Below are positions 11,743 through 11,853 of a stretch of 11,853 nt of DNA, piece by piece. Each line of letters starts with the position of its first letter. Position 1 is the stretch's first letter. The DNA comes from Ruminococcus sp. (GTDB lineage: Bacteria; Bacillota_A; Clostridia; Oscillospirales; Ruminococcaceae). The notes under the pieces were generated by a model that searched no databases, was not told the DNA's origin, and saw only the letters and a program-made list of their open reading frames with translations. Made by a program: the position numbers and the translations under genes. The stretch lies in contig JAFOMV010000184.1 of NCBI GenBank assembly GCA_017418765.1, positions 1 to 11,853 of the forward strand, given 5' to 3'.

Positions 11743-11853
11743 TTATTTTATAATTTTTCCTTTGCTTTTCTTTCTCTTTTCTATAGGAGCTTCCTTGCCG
11801 CCCATATCCTCAAATATCGGTTCTTCGCCGTCATCGTCGCTTTCGGTGAGATA
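11743..11853 (-). CDS. C-terminal tail of an unidentified protein (partial)
   Basis: An open frame reads from the window edge to a TAA (reverse complement of 11743-11745), giving 36 residues. It begins YLTESDDDGEEPIFEDMGGK and ends with a Lys-rich tail, EKRKKSKGKIIK. The frame ends exactly beside a strong terminator and uses codons like its neighbours, which supports a real gene. The tail is acidic then basic and low in complexity, so I cannot assign a family. Confidence 0.6.
   Translation of the reverse strand, partial: YLTESDDDGEEPIFEDMGGKEAPIEKRKKSKGKIIK

Overview
The window looks like a chromosomal segment of a strictly anaerobic, low-to-mid GC Firmicute, most likely a cellulosome-forming Ruminococcus (R. 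flavefaciens-like). Three things support this. There is a secreted GH30-type glycosidase ending in a two-repeat dockerin. There is an oxygen-sensitive class III ribonucleotide reductase with its activase. There is a Spo0A-type regulator. A fumarate-reductase-like flavoprotein next to an aspartate/alanine-exchanger-family carrier would also suit a succinate producer. The genus is inferred from gene content; no ribosomal marker is present.

Layout. Positions 1-1598 (+) hold the C-terminus of an FAD-dependent fumarate-reductase-like protein followed by an AspT/SucE-family membrane carrier. Positions 1599-1826 have no gene but three strong RNA-foldable elements. Positions 1827-5390 (-) carry a Spo0A-like regulator and a large GH30/discoidin-like/dockerin enzyme, each with its own promoter and terminator. 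Positions 5598-8426 (-) are a tight nrdD-nrdG operon with a clear promoter and candidate operators. Positions 8670-9536 (-) encode a membrane-anchored SGNH-hydrolase-like protein whose catalytic His appears to be lost. Divergent promoters at 9653-9681 (-) and 9730-9758 (+) then lead into a possible 29-residue membrane peptide, a zinc-ribbon protein, pyrE and a DUF1292 protein on the + strand. After these comes a probable 6S RNA gene (about 11503-11696). It converges, across a bidirectional terminator, on the C-terminal end of an unidentified - strand gene that runs off the window.

How the genes fit together. The flavoprotein/carrier pair may reduce fumarate and export the dicarboxylate product. 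The GH30 protein is extracellular glycan-degrading machinery, probably docked on a scaffoldin. NrdDG supply dNTPs anaerobically and PyrE makes OMP. 6S RNA would tune sigma-A RNA polymerase with growth phase.

The most notable observation is the Spo0A-like protein. Its DNA-binding domain is well conserved, but its receiver lacks the phospho-acceptor Asp and the conserved Lys. Two perfect 0A boxes, exactly 20 bp apart, lie just upstream of its own promoter. This suggests an autoregulated, phosphorylation-independent version of the sporulation master regulator. No CRISPR array, insertion sequence, tRNA or rRNA was seen.
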